Below, in pieces: positions 23,607 through 37,103 of a stretch of 64,000 nt of DNA (within the stretch, counting starts at the first letter, position 1; each line of letters starts with the position of its first letter). A program made the position numbers and the translations under genes. This stretch comes from Gliomastix tumulicola (Eukaryota; Ascomycota; Sordariomycetes; Hypocreales; Bionectriaceae), in contig BCHX01000001.1 in the NCBI GenBank assembly GCA_001599755.1, positions 4,960,001 through 5,024,000 of the forward strand, given 5' to 3'. The notes beneath the pieces are model-generated. The model worked only from the letters and a program-made list of their open reading frames with translations, was not told the origin of the DNA and made no database searches.

Positions 23607-25314
23607 CAGGACAAGGAAGACGGCGAACCGAGACCCCCCGACCGCTCTCGACTTCCATCTGCAACAGAAGGCCCTATCGTTCCCGTCATCTGCGCGGCCA
23701 GCAGGCAAAGGCGGGCTGTCTCCAGCTGTATCCCAAGGAACAGGGCGAGAAGGAGCGAGTCCAGGACCGCACCAAGACCAATATTTCGTCCCTCGTCCCC
23801 AGTCAAAAAAAGACCCCTAAATTCTTCAAATAGAGAAGGCGAAGGCCAGGATATATGCCGTATTCCGTATATACGGGTAGCGCGCGTGCGTTAGCTGAAA
23901 ATCCTCGAGCGAGATCCCTTAGCCCAGCTCGATTCGACTGCCGGAGCGTGCTACGGCATATACCGCCCTTGTTCCTTTTGACTCCCAGCGTGATATAGGT
24001 GAGGGGCGGCGCGTGTGCTCATTTTGCTCTCGTGAAGGGAGTCCGAAGGCCCAGAACCCTCCGCCCCCAAGGCCTCGAATCGTAGCCAATAGGAAAAGGG
24101 GGGGGGGGTGTGGAGGAGCGAAACCAACTCCCTCCAGCTTGGCGTGAGGCACGGCACTTGGGAGGGCTTGGAGGGGTCACACTTGGCTCTGGCTCTGCTC
24201 GGCTCTGGGCTAAATACCTCGCCCTTGGGAGAAGAGGGAGAGAGAAAAGTGCAACGCTAAGCACATGCCTGCCACGCCGCCACGCCACTGCTGGGCCTGG
24301 GGGTTTAAAAGACCGGCTGGGGGCCCCCTGCCTGCCGAAGCCTTGCAGGAACTGGAACACGGTGACGCGTGTGAGACAGGGAGAGAGCGGCCATGGGCAC
24401 ACACCACCTCATCGGTCGTTATCCCAAAATAGGAAATCGGGGAAGCGTAGTGTCGTCTGATGATGCCTGCATGACCGCTCGGGCTGCGGCACAGGAGGGA
24501 TCTCGCTTCGAGTATCTGTCCGTATGATGCCATGATTTACCTGGCGGCTGCTCCAGTTGGCGTTCATGCCGGGCGGACATCTCAATCTCAATCTCACGCA
24601 GGAGGGAGGGTTGCTCTCGTAAGATGTCACGGATGCATACTCCCAGGGCTGGACCTCTGCCGGTTGCATTGCATATACGCACGTACTTATGTCCGTGTGT
24701 CGTATGACAGTGCATGCATCGTGCATCCGCGGCATGGGGCACCTGAAAAGTGGCGGCTGAGAAACGGCAGCTGCTTATTGTACCCCTTTTTTTCCTATCG
24801 TGACAGTGGCAAAAGGGGCTGATCTGATCTGACTTTGCTGGCGCACCTTGTTTCCTGGCTTGTCCGCGACGACACAACAGAGCATACGGAGTAGTGTAGT
24901 GCTTATGATTCTGGCGGCGACTTCCCAAACGGATGTCGCTCTCGGCCTCTCTCTCCCTGGCTCAGATCTGGGACGTGAGCCATGGCCGCTAGGCAATACC
25001 CTGAATCCCTCGGCTTTCAGGTCTTCGCGTGGAAGCGATTCCAGGGAATCCAGGCTCATGACCCATCACCGCCTAGGACGAGACAGGAATAAGCCGACAG
25101 CCATGAAAGCCGACTAGTGGAGATTGGCCTCCGAATCTGGAAAGCTTGACGACGCGAGGTCTGGGCGGGATATCAGATGGTTTGCGAATCATGATGAAAG
25201 AGCGAGTGTGGAATTTGGACTGGCCCCCTGCCGCTATCACCGACTCCGTGTCGATCGCATCTCGCTTGCTGGCTCGTTGTAGTGCCATCCTGGAAGAACA
25301 TCTGGAGGCGTGAG

Positions 25315-25356
25315 CATGGATCATGGATCATGGATCATGGATCATGGATCATGGAT
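25315..25356 (+). repeat. Six tandem copies of the 7-mer CATGGAT
   Basis: Six perfect head-to-tail copies of CATGGAT. Each junction also forms the palindrome ATCCATGGAT-like core CCATGG-free context GGATCATGG; the array is the most regular minisatellite in the gene-free region. Confidence 0.93.
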
Positions 25357-28300
25357 AGCGCTTCCATACTCGTAAGCAAAGCCAGCTCATGTTCCGCAGT
25401 ACCGCACCAGTCCGGACAGGTGGTCAGAGAACTGGCAGAGGCCCGGACGATGCAGGACGAGGGCTGCTGGCCCTGACTGCTGCTGCTGACTGAGCTCTCA
25501 GAGCCCTCCTGCGCATCAAATGGACGCGCGGAAATGATTGGCTTTATCCCCGCCTATAGGCAGGAGCAGGGATGCCACGAGGAACAGCCAGGAGAGACAG
25601 TGGCCCAGTGAGAAGCGGATATCGGCACCCCCGCCCCTCCTTCGTCCTTCGAAATGGCTTCCATACACGTGGTGGACGCAAATAAGTATCGTCCCGAGAC
25701 CAGTTGAGTGCCGGACAATGGCCTGGGTCCGCCTCCGGGTCTGCGTCGGTTGCCCTGAAGCTGACTCACTCGTATATCGACCACTCAGAGACGAGAGATT
25801 GCGAGGGTCCAACGACTCCAGCCTGGCTGCAGGAGCTGCAGTCGCCAGCCCCTGTCGCATGGGCGTCGGAGTGGAAGATGACATGATGGCAGGGCGCCGC
25901 CGCGCACCTGTGTCCCAATCAGTGTGCCAGCGCGGCTACGATGCGCGGTGGCAGCTCTAGAGCTGCAGAAATACCATGACCGCCGCTGATCAGCCCAAGT
26001 ACCGTGCCGGGCGTTTCGGCCGAATAATACCCGGACTGTTTTCCTATTTCTGCGGAATTGCTGCAATCCCTACTGCCAAAGTTCCTGACGCAGCAGCAGA
26101 AACCCACACAGATAGCAAGTGTCGGGCTTCTTGTCAGAGGGCATGGTGCCTACGAGTCTTCACGCCCTGTGCCAGCATTCTCTTCACCGCGCAAAGGCGA
26201 GAGTCGGACTCGGACCTCGTTGGAAGTGCGGGAGCGGGACGACGGCGAGTCAGACTGACTGAATGATTGGCTAACTGAGCTAGCTGTGCCTCACCGGTTG
26301 GCCATGTTTCTCGTACGTGTCGCTCGCTTGCACCTGTACCACTCGAAACCTGCGGGCCAAGATCAGGATTGGAATGGGATGGGTATCGTGAGTTATTAGA
26401 TAAAGCACGGAAAGTCCCCAAAGTCCCATCAACACCGGTATGGTGTTCTCCCCTCGGCCCACCAAGCCCCCTTGATAGTCTGCGGTGCGTGGATTGGAGA
26501 GGGCCAGGGTAAGGGCGTGCAGATATAGACGACTACCGGCACGAGCCCCAACGCGGAAATTCGTCTTGCCAGGCTCAGAGTCCAGAGCTGAGGAAACTCG
26601 CTCCCCCCTTCGCAGAGACCGCCGGACAAAATTAAAAGCCGAGCCCCCGTATTCCGTATCTCGGTCTCCCCCCATGGCATCTGTATGCAAAGCAGCGAGA
26701 GGCGTGCGGAACGAAGTGCCGGCCTGCACACGTTTTACCCTCCGTGCCGACGGATGTGCCAACCCAGTCTGGGAATGCTCTCCCCATGCCGTCGGATGTC
26801 GCCTGTGGTTTTCCAGTTCCCAGTTACCCTGCACTCTTGAGGCGGCCGCTCTGGGGAGACACTGATGTTGGTTGAGAGTGTTGGTACTCGTCAACACCAC
26901 ACCACTTCGGGATCCCCGATTGGAGTCCTCGGGGAGCATTTCCTAGCCCAGTCAAGTCGCCAGCAAGCACCACTCAAAATCTGCTCACATGCTCGTCGAA
27001 CTGGTGATGACGAACTTGTGGTGCGAGAGAGAGCATCATGCTCCGACTGCGTATTCCAAATCCCAAACATCTATGCGACCGTGCGCCAGAAAATGACAGC
27101 AACGGTTGTCGCTGGATCTGCTTCGGCTTCGAATCAATTCCCAAAGGAGGGCAGAGAACCCCGTACTGACTTTAGCACGGCCGAAGCCCTAGTCGGCTTT
27201 CTGAATGCTTGGCTGGACTGGCGACAGCCGTTTCCAACGGCGGCTTTCGACAACGGCCATGATGAGCCGCCAGGTATGACCATGCAAAGATAAGGATGGC
27301 GATAGGGCTTGCGATAGGGCAGGGAACGCTTCCCCGCAAATGATCACGCCCACCGTCCACGGGCCACGACTCGTCCTTAGGGGCCGGCTACGGTCCGGAT
27401 GGAGTTCCTCGAGCGTCATTGATGATCATACGACGCTGGTCGCTCGGGCTTACATTGGTCGGCGACCTCATCACGCATCCCTCAGAGAAATGAATCGAGC
27501 CAGTGAGGTAGCGGCATGTGTCGCGTGCAGTCCTCCAGCTCATCCCTATCATTTGACCTTGCCAGGGGCGGCCGCTCCGTCTGCTGATCAATAAGCAGTC
27601 TAGATCGCCATGAAACAGACCGTGAAGGAGAGCGGATTTCAGCGCCATCCGCGGCTTGATCCTTGGTTCACTGTCGAAAACGACGACTAGAGGCAATATA
27701 CGGCACAAGCGGCCGCCTGTATGCAATAATTCATTCAATGTTGATCCGTTTGTAAAAGTATGGGCGATATCCCAGTCTTGGAGGCCGACGCATGAGCGTT
27801 CCAGGGCGGCTGGTGATGAAGGGACGCATGTGGCTACCCTAGACCAGCATTGGCATGTTCCTTTCGTCAATATGGGAAGAAAACGCAGAGCTCAGCTCTC
27901 GGCTCAGGCTTCCGACATCCACCGATGACACATTTGGGCCACCCGGCACATCTCATCAAAGTCCACTCCCTGTGCGTAGGGTTTCTTGGCAACAGCATGT
28001 CTCTTTCTCACCAAATTGAGTGTTTTGAATCCTGGCGAACGGATATTGGCCAGGACTGCAGACGATAGCCTGGGCCTTAATTTGCCTGAAGGCCACCCAA
28101 TAGGCACTGGAATGGCCGATCGAGGGTCTCGGTCCGGTAGGTGGTCCGAGGCCAGGGGAAAGGACGGCACAATGGTGGTCCTCGTTGGTTTGATTGTCGT
28201 CAGGACCAACATGGCAAATAGTCCGGTGTCGCCTGCCTGCCTGGCTGGGACTCCGTTCCGTGGTCACTCGAGATGGTCCGATTACTGTGAGCCATGACCG

Positions 28301-31300
28301 ATTCCCTCCCTCGATGCTTCTCTGCGCGTCATCCTCTGCCCCTGTTGGTTCTGAGTTCTGACCGAGAGCACAGACCGTTTCAACATCCATAGGATGGGCG
28401 GACTGTGTGCTTCCAAACGGCCCTGTCTCGGCCATGATGACCATTGGGGACTGTGTGAGGGATAAACTGAACCGAAGCAGGTCCTGAGCTCGGCAAAACC
28501 AAGGCGCCAACTGATCCGTGCAACTTGGTGATGCCCTTCTTGTTGGTTGTCTTCCAACCAACATACGGATTCATACATGTCCGCAACTTATCATAGCTTC
28601 TCCACATGGGCAGGCTCGGCAGACTTCCCCGTCTCTGGCCTCAGGCGTGGAATGACACAGCTTCATACCAGAAAGCCCGACATCAGCAAAGTTTGGGACT
28701 TGTCAGGACGGCCTTGCTGGACGGAATACATTGCTCTGTAGAAAAGGAGCATTCGTTGGCCTTAGTTGTGTATAGTTGCCCGCCGGTGACATAGCGTGGA
28801 AATGCCGCGCGCCCCGGCACTTCTAGGCCGGCTTGATAGAAAATCTCTGGCTCCTGATTTGCTACCAACGGCGCGTCCATTCCGGTGCTCCATTCCCTCT
28901 AAGGAAAGGTTTAGTTGCAACCCCTTCGCCCGCCCAGCGGGGGGGAAAGAAGCTTGAGGCACTCGCTGGCAGCGACAGCCTACGGCACCCCCGTTGGAAG
29001 CTCACTCTTGGAACTTGCTAGTGGGTGATATTGGCCCAGCCGAGATGAGCCGGAAAGCGCAAAGCGTTGATTTGTCCGCCTACAATTGCTCACTAGTGGT
29101 GAATTCCGCAGCATCCTGCAACATGGTGTGTGGTCGACCGTCCGTTGGTCGGCTCGGATTCGACCTTCAGCTCAAAGCACGGACGCACAGGGCGTTGCGC
29201 GGTGTACGGATATCCTGCCGCCCTGCCAACTTTCCGACGGTAGATGTGTCAGCGAGCCGATGCGTGCATCTCGGGCTAAGCTGCATGCTGCAAGGGTCGC
29301 CAGTGGGAACCTGGCAGGCCTGGCCCCAGAGTCTCAAACCCTGGAAGTCCAATTCCGCGCCGTGGTGTGTGGACTATTGTCTAGCGGATGACGGGTGGAG
29401 CTTTGGAGAAGTGGTCGGGGACTGGGCAATATCCCTCGGGACCGAGAGCTTCTCCTCTAATCTCACAGGGGAGGGTGAAAGGTGCAAAGAGCGCCAATCA
29501 GCACCTTGTCCTGAGTTGACAAAGGTAAGCGAAGGCGTGACAATCTGCCGCTGATTTGAGATATGGCTGAGGCGGCGCCAACTCTGTCGGCCTCTAGCGC
29601 CCGGCTCTCTCTCAGGTACGCCCGACTATTTTCAGGCTTCGTCATGCTGGAGAGCATCATCAACCAACGGCATTTCCAAATTTTCCGGGAAGGCGAGCTT
29701 TCGTTAAGTGCCAGTGCAAAAGCCTGTCTGCCGCTGGACGGGGACCGGAGCCCTCCGAATCGATATTAGGAAGTGTGGTACAGAGCCAGCTGAAGACCGC
29801 TGGAAATAGGTGGGCTGGTGGCGTCAGCAGCAGCTACCAGCTTCCGTTTATGCTGATATTGCTTCTCCCAGCGAAATCTTCATCACCCCTTATCCATGAG
29901 GCTGAATCAGAGGAAGATCTTTCGCAGGCAGGCAAACATGACCGATTATGATTCCCTCCTCTCTGCCAGTACCAACATATGGTACTGGTACATTATTATA
30001 GAACTGATCAAGAAGCCAGGTTCGTTCGTGGCATCACACATGCTCCATAGAGGAATTGACCGTATCCGATGCCGAGGCAAAGAGCATAGCGTTGGCTCGA
30101 GGTTACACAAATATTCCCACCACAGTCGTGAATTTTGAATGAACCGGAGTCGACCCGTACCTCCGTGACGACGAACGTGGCCGTTTCTTGTATCAGCTCC
30201 TTCACATCATCATATGTAAAGTCTGGCCAAGCTACAGTTAGACGGGCGACGTACCAGGACAGTATCTGTTCCAGTCGTTCGAAGTTGTGCCAGCAAAGAT
30301 GACTAAAGCACCAAACACCGAAGTTGAGCTGTAAAATGGGCGGGTTTGTCCATGATCTGCACTGCAGGTCGACGAGGTTATGACGCTTTTCTGTTGCTGT
30401 TCCGCAGTATCTGGCCGGGATGACGCTGCCATCCGCTGGCCCCCATTAAGCGAATGTTGATCTTAGAACGGTCGGTGTTGCACCACTAGTCAGTTGGCGT
30501 TGCCATGCTGACACGAATTTCACCGATGCGCGGGCGGGCGTTCAAGGTGTATCGAGGCGGAAAGCTTTCTGGCCCGGAAGGATGTGTCGATCATCATAAT
30601 ACTGAAGAACTAGTCCTTCCAGAAACCTGTGGCCCGTGGGAAGAGGTGAATAGTAGCATTGGAATACCTGAGAATTCCTTGATGAGCACCAATAAACCGC
30701 TGTAGCCTCGTTGGTTGGTGATAAGAAGGTCAGTGCTGCTCAGAGTGCCACCTGCAATGAGACGCTGTTGGTAAGGCAGTGGAGAATGATGGTGATTATT
30801 AGGCCCGAATCTTTCTAGAAGGTCGCCTTGAATTCTCATGACGAGGTGACCTTGGGGGTTTGTTGGTTGGCGAGAAACCTCTTCCAAATCCACACCTGAA
30901 GTTCGTGCTGGTGAATGGCTCTCGTCCGGGAGTGGAGAGCTCACACACCATCGATCATCGATTGCATTAATCCCTTTTATCAGTTCTCGGATATTAGCGC
31001 AGGAGGACATGATCAGCGTCGTCCTCGAGGGTAGTCTCCATTCAGACAGTTTGAGCGTTGACGGCTGGTTGCACGAGATACGTAGGACTCATAAGTGGTC
31101 ACGCTTCAGAACACGGTCGGCCGCCCACAGCCCGAGAATGTATCGGGTTTTCGCAGGGTCCCAAAGTCATGGGAAGGGATGCCGAGCACTTATCCTGATG
31201 AGGACTAGCGGAAGCGAACACATTCCAGCATGTGCCGAGAACGTCCCTGTCCGACGGGGGTGACTGGCGGCATGGGTTCTCGTCTCAGCATCCTGCGAGT

Positions 31301-32533
31301 CCTGGGTGCCGAATTTATGCCAAATTATTTATGGCGACTGCCTGGCCGCATATCGCTGACCACAATGCGAACAGCAGCGGCGTCGAATATGCCACACTCG
31401 AAAATGCGCAGAAAACCCAAGCTTTTGAATGACGTTGGTAATGCCGAGCAGTGTGGTGCGGTGAAAACGACAGCATGTGATGCTTATCAGGCCAGCGTCG
31501 CATAGAAGCTACGTCAGTTTAACCGTGCCGTGTTATGCGGGTTTCGCGTGGGCGCTTGCAGCAAGAGCCACGTCGTGATCTTCAGTCGCATGTTGGGGGC
31601 CAATTCCGTATCCAGCCTCGTTGGAAGTATCGTGACAAAGTAACACGTAATGGAGGGTCCGTTGAGCCTGGCCTAACAGATCGAATCCGCCCAGGTGACA
31701 GCCGTCGGGGATTGAGAAGGGCTGTCTAATTCCGCACCTATACGAGTCCGAAGCGTGGGCGAGAGCCGTCTTTGCGAGCTGTGCCTTTTGGCGTGCGCCA
31801 CACTGCTAAATTGGAGGCAAGCCCCGCCCTGCCGTTGGTGCCGTGGCCGTGTGGGTGAAGTCAGATTGGTGCGGTCGCCATCCGATGTGGTGTTAATATT
31901 GATAGGGTCTTTTAAGAGTCTGTCTTGGGGAACTACCGGACGGGGGAGGACTAAACCGGCAGTCGCGCAGGCACGGGTTAGCATGGACCTCGAAGACACG
32001 GGAGTAACGGTGACACAAAACTTGACGGGTTGTCGAGGCAAAAAGGAGCTGCATCCGTTGAAGCCACATGTCCAGCTGCGCCCGGATGGAGCTGGAAACA
32101 TCCCGAGTAGTTTTGTCTCGAGATCGTATATCTTTCTTGTTTGGATGATGGCTCCCCAGAGTCCGGACTTATTGCACGTGTCATCCGACGCGGGCTGGGC
32201 AATGTAGGATCAAGTTTAGGAGGAGCTGTAGGCGAGAGCCCAGGCCCGACGCCAAGCCAGAGACAAGGGGATCGCTGTCAGCCACAGAAGCGGATGGCCA
32301 GCCAGATGGCTTGCTGTACGAAGGGGCCAAGGCACCGTCTGTTTCCAAGCTGTGGCTGGCTGGTGGACGCGCGGTTTCGTTTCGTCTGCGCGTACGAAGT
32401 GCGTTCGTGCTAGGTATGTCATCGGGGTGTCCACTGCAGATGGGAGGGCAAAGGGTTGACGATTACCGTGTGGGTGTGGGTGTATGGTATTAATTATGTG
32501 GGCGGGAGGGAGCTCGAAGCTGGATCTTGGGAT

Positions 32534-32557
32534 GGGCTGGGCTGGGCTGGGCTGGGG
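32534..32557 (+). repeat. (GGGCT)n G-quadruplex-type tract
   Basis: Four GGGCT units followed by GGGG, giving five G runs in 24 bases. It lies about 1 kb upstream of the Zn(II)2Cys6 gene. Confidence 0.85.
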
Positions 32558-33572
32558 TGCTCCTGCCTGTCTGAAGTGCCATTATCCATGCGTGCGCCTG
32601 CCTGGTGTGCTGGGGTGTCGGAAGGAAACTCAGGGAAGCGCGAAGTGCAAAGGCAAGAGCGACTGGGCGACAGCCAGACCAGCGCAAGGCAAGAGCAGGA
32701 GCAGGGCAAGAACAAGCCAGAGTGTGGGTTCCGACTGCCCTCCATTTGGCTTTGGCTACGGCTTGGGCTACGGCTTTGGCTACTACTTAGTACCAAGCAC
32801 CCAAGCACCGAGCAAGTACTTAGGCAGGTGAGATGATGGTCCTTGCCGTGGACTTTGGTCGCTTAGCAGCACTATAGTCCCTCCCTGATATGTGCACGCC
32901 CACACGCCTGGGCCCCCAAAAACACTAACCACACGCTCCTCTAGCATCTCTTGGCCACAGTTTAACCATCTCTCGGTCTCGCTTCCGACCTCATGTACGA
33001 ATCCAGTATGTCCGTGTATTTGGATTTAGGCCACTGCGCCCATGCACGCGCCCTGCTTCGATGATTCCTCCGGCCACCACCTCATGTATCAGAAAGCCAA
33101 GTCCCCCAGACCCAATTCCCAATTCCCAGCCTGACGGTCTTGGTTCCACCCACATTGATGTACAGTACATGAGGATTAAGGTACTACTGCTGAGCGAACC
33201 ACAAGCTGATACCCTTGCTCGGCATCCATCTTGTTCTCTGCTCGCTTTCCTATTCAAGGACCCTTCCCCCCCCCCTCGACTCTGTCTGACCCGCGAGATC
33301 TCTTCTTCATCTGTCTTTCTTTGTCATACGTACAACGACAACATCTCCAGTCCAAGGTTAGGTTACTCACATAACGACAGTAACTGATAGCAGAACACAT
33401 CAACTGCTATTACAAAGAAGAGGAGGATCAGACACCCACATCACTGGTTCTTGACCTCAACCACGCAGCAGGCCTGGGCTTCGACAGCAACTGTCGGACT
33501 CGCAACCCAGGACTTGCGCAAACACCATAACATCTTTACGCTTTCGGAACATCTAGCCAGATCATCGTCCCA

Positions 33573-36446
33573 ATGGTGGGAATGTCGGCCCTCGATCCTG
33601 GTCGGCGTGTGCTTCCCCCAGATACGCCGCCCGAGTTGGTGAGCCCTACCAGCAGCAACTCTTCCAGGTCCTCCCCCGCCACAGAAGCCGCTTGGGCTGC
33701 TCCGAGACCACTCGCCTCTCCGCCCATGTCAGACTGCGAAAAGGAGCCGAAGCCTGCCATGCTGGCAGAAAAGCCAGTGGACAGCGCTGCTGTTCGTCCC
33801 GAGATGAGCAGCCAACCTGCACAGCGTCAACAGCTGCCTTCGTTAAGCAGCCTGTTTGGGCCTCCTACTTCTCGCCCTCTGCAGTCGCCAATGTCGGATC
33901 GGCCTGCACCTCTGTCGGCAACTTCTCCGTTAGATCGCCCTCGAATCGCTTCGGCCTCTGCCTCGCGCCCTCACGCAGACTCCTACTTCCCCCCCACTCT
34001 CTCACCTCCTCTTTCTAACACGCGGGCGTCCTACGACATCCCAGAACGCCCAAGCCATGATATGAGCAAGCGTCCGGGCTCCGGGTCCGGAACTCCTCGT
34101 TCTGAAGCGCCGAATGCGCATAGGTGGACCGCTTCTCATGACTCCGGGAGGGCAGAGTACGGTATGGAGGCTCGGGACCAGTCCTTCCGATCTTCGGGCA
34201 GCCAATTTCGACTACAGTTTCCGGCAAATCGGGAACATGGCCACAGCTTCTCAGAGTCGAGAACCTCATCGAGCGCCCACAACCCTCCGCCTACCCCAAC
34301 CAGCTCGGGAGCCCCAGACGGCCTAGTCACTGGCAAGGACGGTCTAGGCCCCAAGATCTGGACCGGCACCAACTTCCTGCCTCGATTTGTTCGTACAGCG
34401 CAGGTCGACGGCGAGGGTGTATGCTATTTCTATGACGATGGCACTCACTGCAAGAGTGTCATCGACGGCGAGGCGGTCAACGCCCACTGGGGTGTCACAA
34501 AGGCTGGCAAGCCGAGAAAGCGACTGGCTATTGCTTGTGTGACCTGCCGAGAGAAGAAGATTAAGTGCGACCCGGATTACCCGCGATGCATTCAGTGCGA
34601 GAAATTTGGTCGGGTTTGCAAGTTCAAGAACGCGTAAGTTCCCCCCCGTCCAAGCCAACCAAGCGAATCAGAAACACCTAACACGAGTTGCAGGCCCCGC
34701 GGAGGACACAACGGCTCTCCAACAACGCCACCGGAGGAAATCGACGACATCAGCCGGCCACAGGGTACTGGGCGAGGCTACGAGGGCGACTCAACTTCCC
34801 CTGTCTCTCCCTCTGTACCTTTGTTCCGCCAGCCCACGCCAGACAAGGGCTCGAACAAGCGGGTGAAGATTGATCACCACACATACGTCCCTAATGGAGA
34901 GCCTTCACCTGCCTTCGCACACCCCATGACGCACAAGTCTCAGATGTCAACTCCAATGCCTGGCCAAGATGTGCCCCGGATACCCGAGAGCGTCTTGCAC
35001 CAAGCCTGGCAGACTGACCCGTTTGTCACCGATCCTCAGTCGATCAACACTGTCATCGCCCACTTCTTCGCCCACATCGACAGCACCATGATTCTTCGCT
35101 TCTTGCCGGAGGAGGCGACAAGGGCGTGGGTTGCGAACTCAGCTCATCGAAAGACCCCTGAGGATCTGGTTCTGCTCTACAGCTTACTTGCTCTCGGTGT
35201 CGCGATGTCCGGTGGCCCCAAACATATTGCCAACGAATATGCTCAGGTTGCCCACTTTGGACAAAAGATGACGGAAAAGAGCTGCCTCCAGCTAGCACAG
35301 AGCCGAGTCCTCCTCGCTGTGTACTACGTGTTGATGTCGCGCCGATCCGAAGCCGAGAGCATGATGTCGGCCGCGGCTTCAACTGCAGTTTCGTTGAAGT
35401 TGAACCTAGAGCTTGACAAGACGAGGGATGGGAGCAACGGCCCCATTCCCCTGGGTCTCAACCGGGCAGGCTATGCTGAGGCGAGGAGGCGAACTCTTTG
35501 GTCTCTGTTCATGCTGGAGCGACTGAGCGGCATGTTCCCTGACCGCCTCGCCATGATCAACCCCGGAGATATCTACATCCGTCTTCCCGCGGATGCTCGA
35601 ACGTTCGAAGAGCAGATGGACAGCAATGCGCCATTCTTCTCCCCCGACGACTCGAGTTTCTCCAAGGCCTCGGAGCACCTCCTTGACAGCGCCAGGTACA
35701 TGGTGTACATGGTGCACATCTGGGCTGGTTGCCAGGCTTCGGTGTACAAGCTCCTGCATAGGCCAGCTTCGCGGGAGGCTGAAGCAATGAGAGTGCGCAG
35801 CCTCGTGGGTGCCCTCGAGCACTGGCAGTCGGCCCTTCCTAGCCGCCTCGCATCCAGCCGCTACAACTTGGAGGGCGCCGCTATGGGAGGGACGCTTGGC
35901 CCCTACCTGACCATGCATCTTCTCTACCACCAGGCTATGATTAAGCTGTACCGTCACATCCGAACACCGCAGCAGCTGTCTAGCGAGACGAGGTGGAATC
36001 ACGTGCACAGGTGCCAGGAGCACGCGACCAGGATCTTCGACATTGCTGACAATCTCGACCATTTGCTGAGGGCTCGTACCACCAGCCAAAGCAGCCCCCC
36101 ACCAGTGGTGGCATCAGCAATTGCCGAGGCTGTGGATGTCCTGAGCGCCAGCCGACAAATCGTACAGGTCAACAACGTCATCGAGAGCGTGCGCATCATG
36201 AAGCCTCTTGTTGATGCAACGGCCAATGTGTGGGCAGACTCGTACAGCACTCGCTATGCCCTCGAGCAAAGGCTGCACTCGCTGCACCGCATCCGGGATC
36301 GGGCATCGCCTGCATCCAGCCTTGGGGAGGAGTTCCGTCTGAGCTCCAAGTACGACGGGGCGAATGATGAGAAGAGCATCTACTGGGAGATGACCGAGCC
36401 CATGGACAAGACGTTTGCCAAGGAGCTCGATATCTTTTACTGTTAA
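33573..36446 (+). CDS. Zn(II)2Cys6 transcription factor
   Basis: Two exons, 33573-34633 and 34694-36446, with a 60-bp intron; 937 residues. The zinc cluster at about residues 324-351 has the spacing CX2CX6CX6CX2CX6C (CVTCREKKIKC then CIQCEKFGRVC). The intron follows the cluster directly. A fungal transcription factor middle homology domain lies in the C-terminal part, with helices such as DLVLLYSLLALGVAMSGG and RRRTLWSLFMLERLSG. The 320 residues before the cluster are rich in Ser and Pro, an unusual position since most family members carry the cluster near the N terminus. It should bind DNA as a nuclear dimer. The target genes cannot be inferred: no obvious metabolic cluster adjoins it. The start is the first ATG of the open frame. 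Confidence 0.9.
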
Positions 36447-36989
36447 GTTAAACATATGACGATTGATACGTATGGATAATTGGTGTGCATTTCTTTTGCT
36501 CGGCGTTTTTGGAAAGAGAGATCGAGAAGCGGTGTCTCTCGCAGGCATGCAAGCTCGGAGTCTAGAGTGGTGATTTTTTTGGGATACGAAAGACTAGACA
36601 GTGGAATGTTCAGGCAACCGAATGAATAAGAAATCAATCTTAATAATGATGCACTTGCAATGTTCTGTTTCAAATGGATGTGATGAATTCTAAGTACTAA
36701 TGAAACGAGTTGATGAGATCGAGACCCGACTGTTCCCACATATCACCACCTTAAACCAGGCTTGTATTTCTGCTAGAGTATCCAGCGTAATCCTGTTGAG
36801 AAATAATCAACGATACTTGCAGTTTTGTGCTCCGTGCGACTCACACGCGCCGCACCCACCAAACCAGGACTTCTTTCAACAGATATCTATAACTGATCAG
36901 CCTCGTCCATCAACTCTCCAGACTTCAGCATTCTGTACACGGAAGAAAGGGATGATGACTCGCCAACGCTCAAGATAAAACAATCCGCA
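36447..36989. other. Intergenic region before the WD40 gene
   Basis: Terminator side of the Zn(II)2Cys6 gene and promoter of the WD40 gene. AT-richer; no gene seen. Confidence 0.5.
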
Positions 36990-37042
36990 ATGGCCTCCTT
37001 CCCAGATAAACCCGCGGCACACCTCCTGGGCTCAAACGGTAC

Positions 37043-37103
<61 letters not shown>

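Larger units (their letters stand above)
22200..33572. other. 11.4-kb gene-free region
   Basis: I find no supported coding sequence. The open frames are short, mostly start with TTG, CTG or GTG, and show no domain. The base composition is balanced to slightly GC-rich, not the AT-rich state left by RIP mutation, and I see no transposase, reverse transcriptase or long terminal repeats. Visible structure: a TGTA-rich stretch near 22320-22370, several G-quadruplex-type tracts, a poly-G run near 24100, a 7-bp tandem repeat at 25315-25356, and a degenerate GGCTWY hexamer repeat near 32748-32790. The last 600 bases are C/T-rich and probably belong to the promoter and leader of the Zn(II)2Cys6 gene. 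It may be a long regulatory region or contain a noncoding RNA. Confidence 0.6.

Noticed and set aside
28994..29554. 186-codon plus-strand frame in the gene-free block
   Set aside because: Begins with TTG, not ATG; no recognisable motif and irregular amino acid composition.
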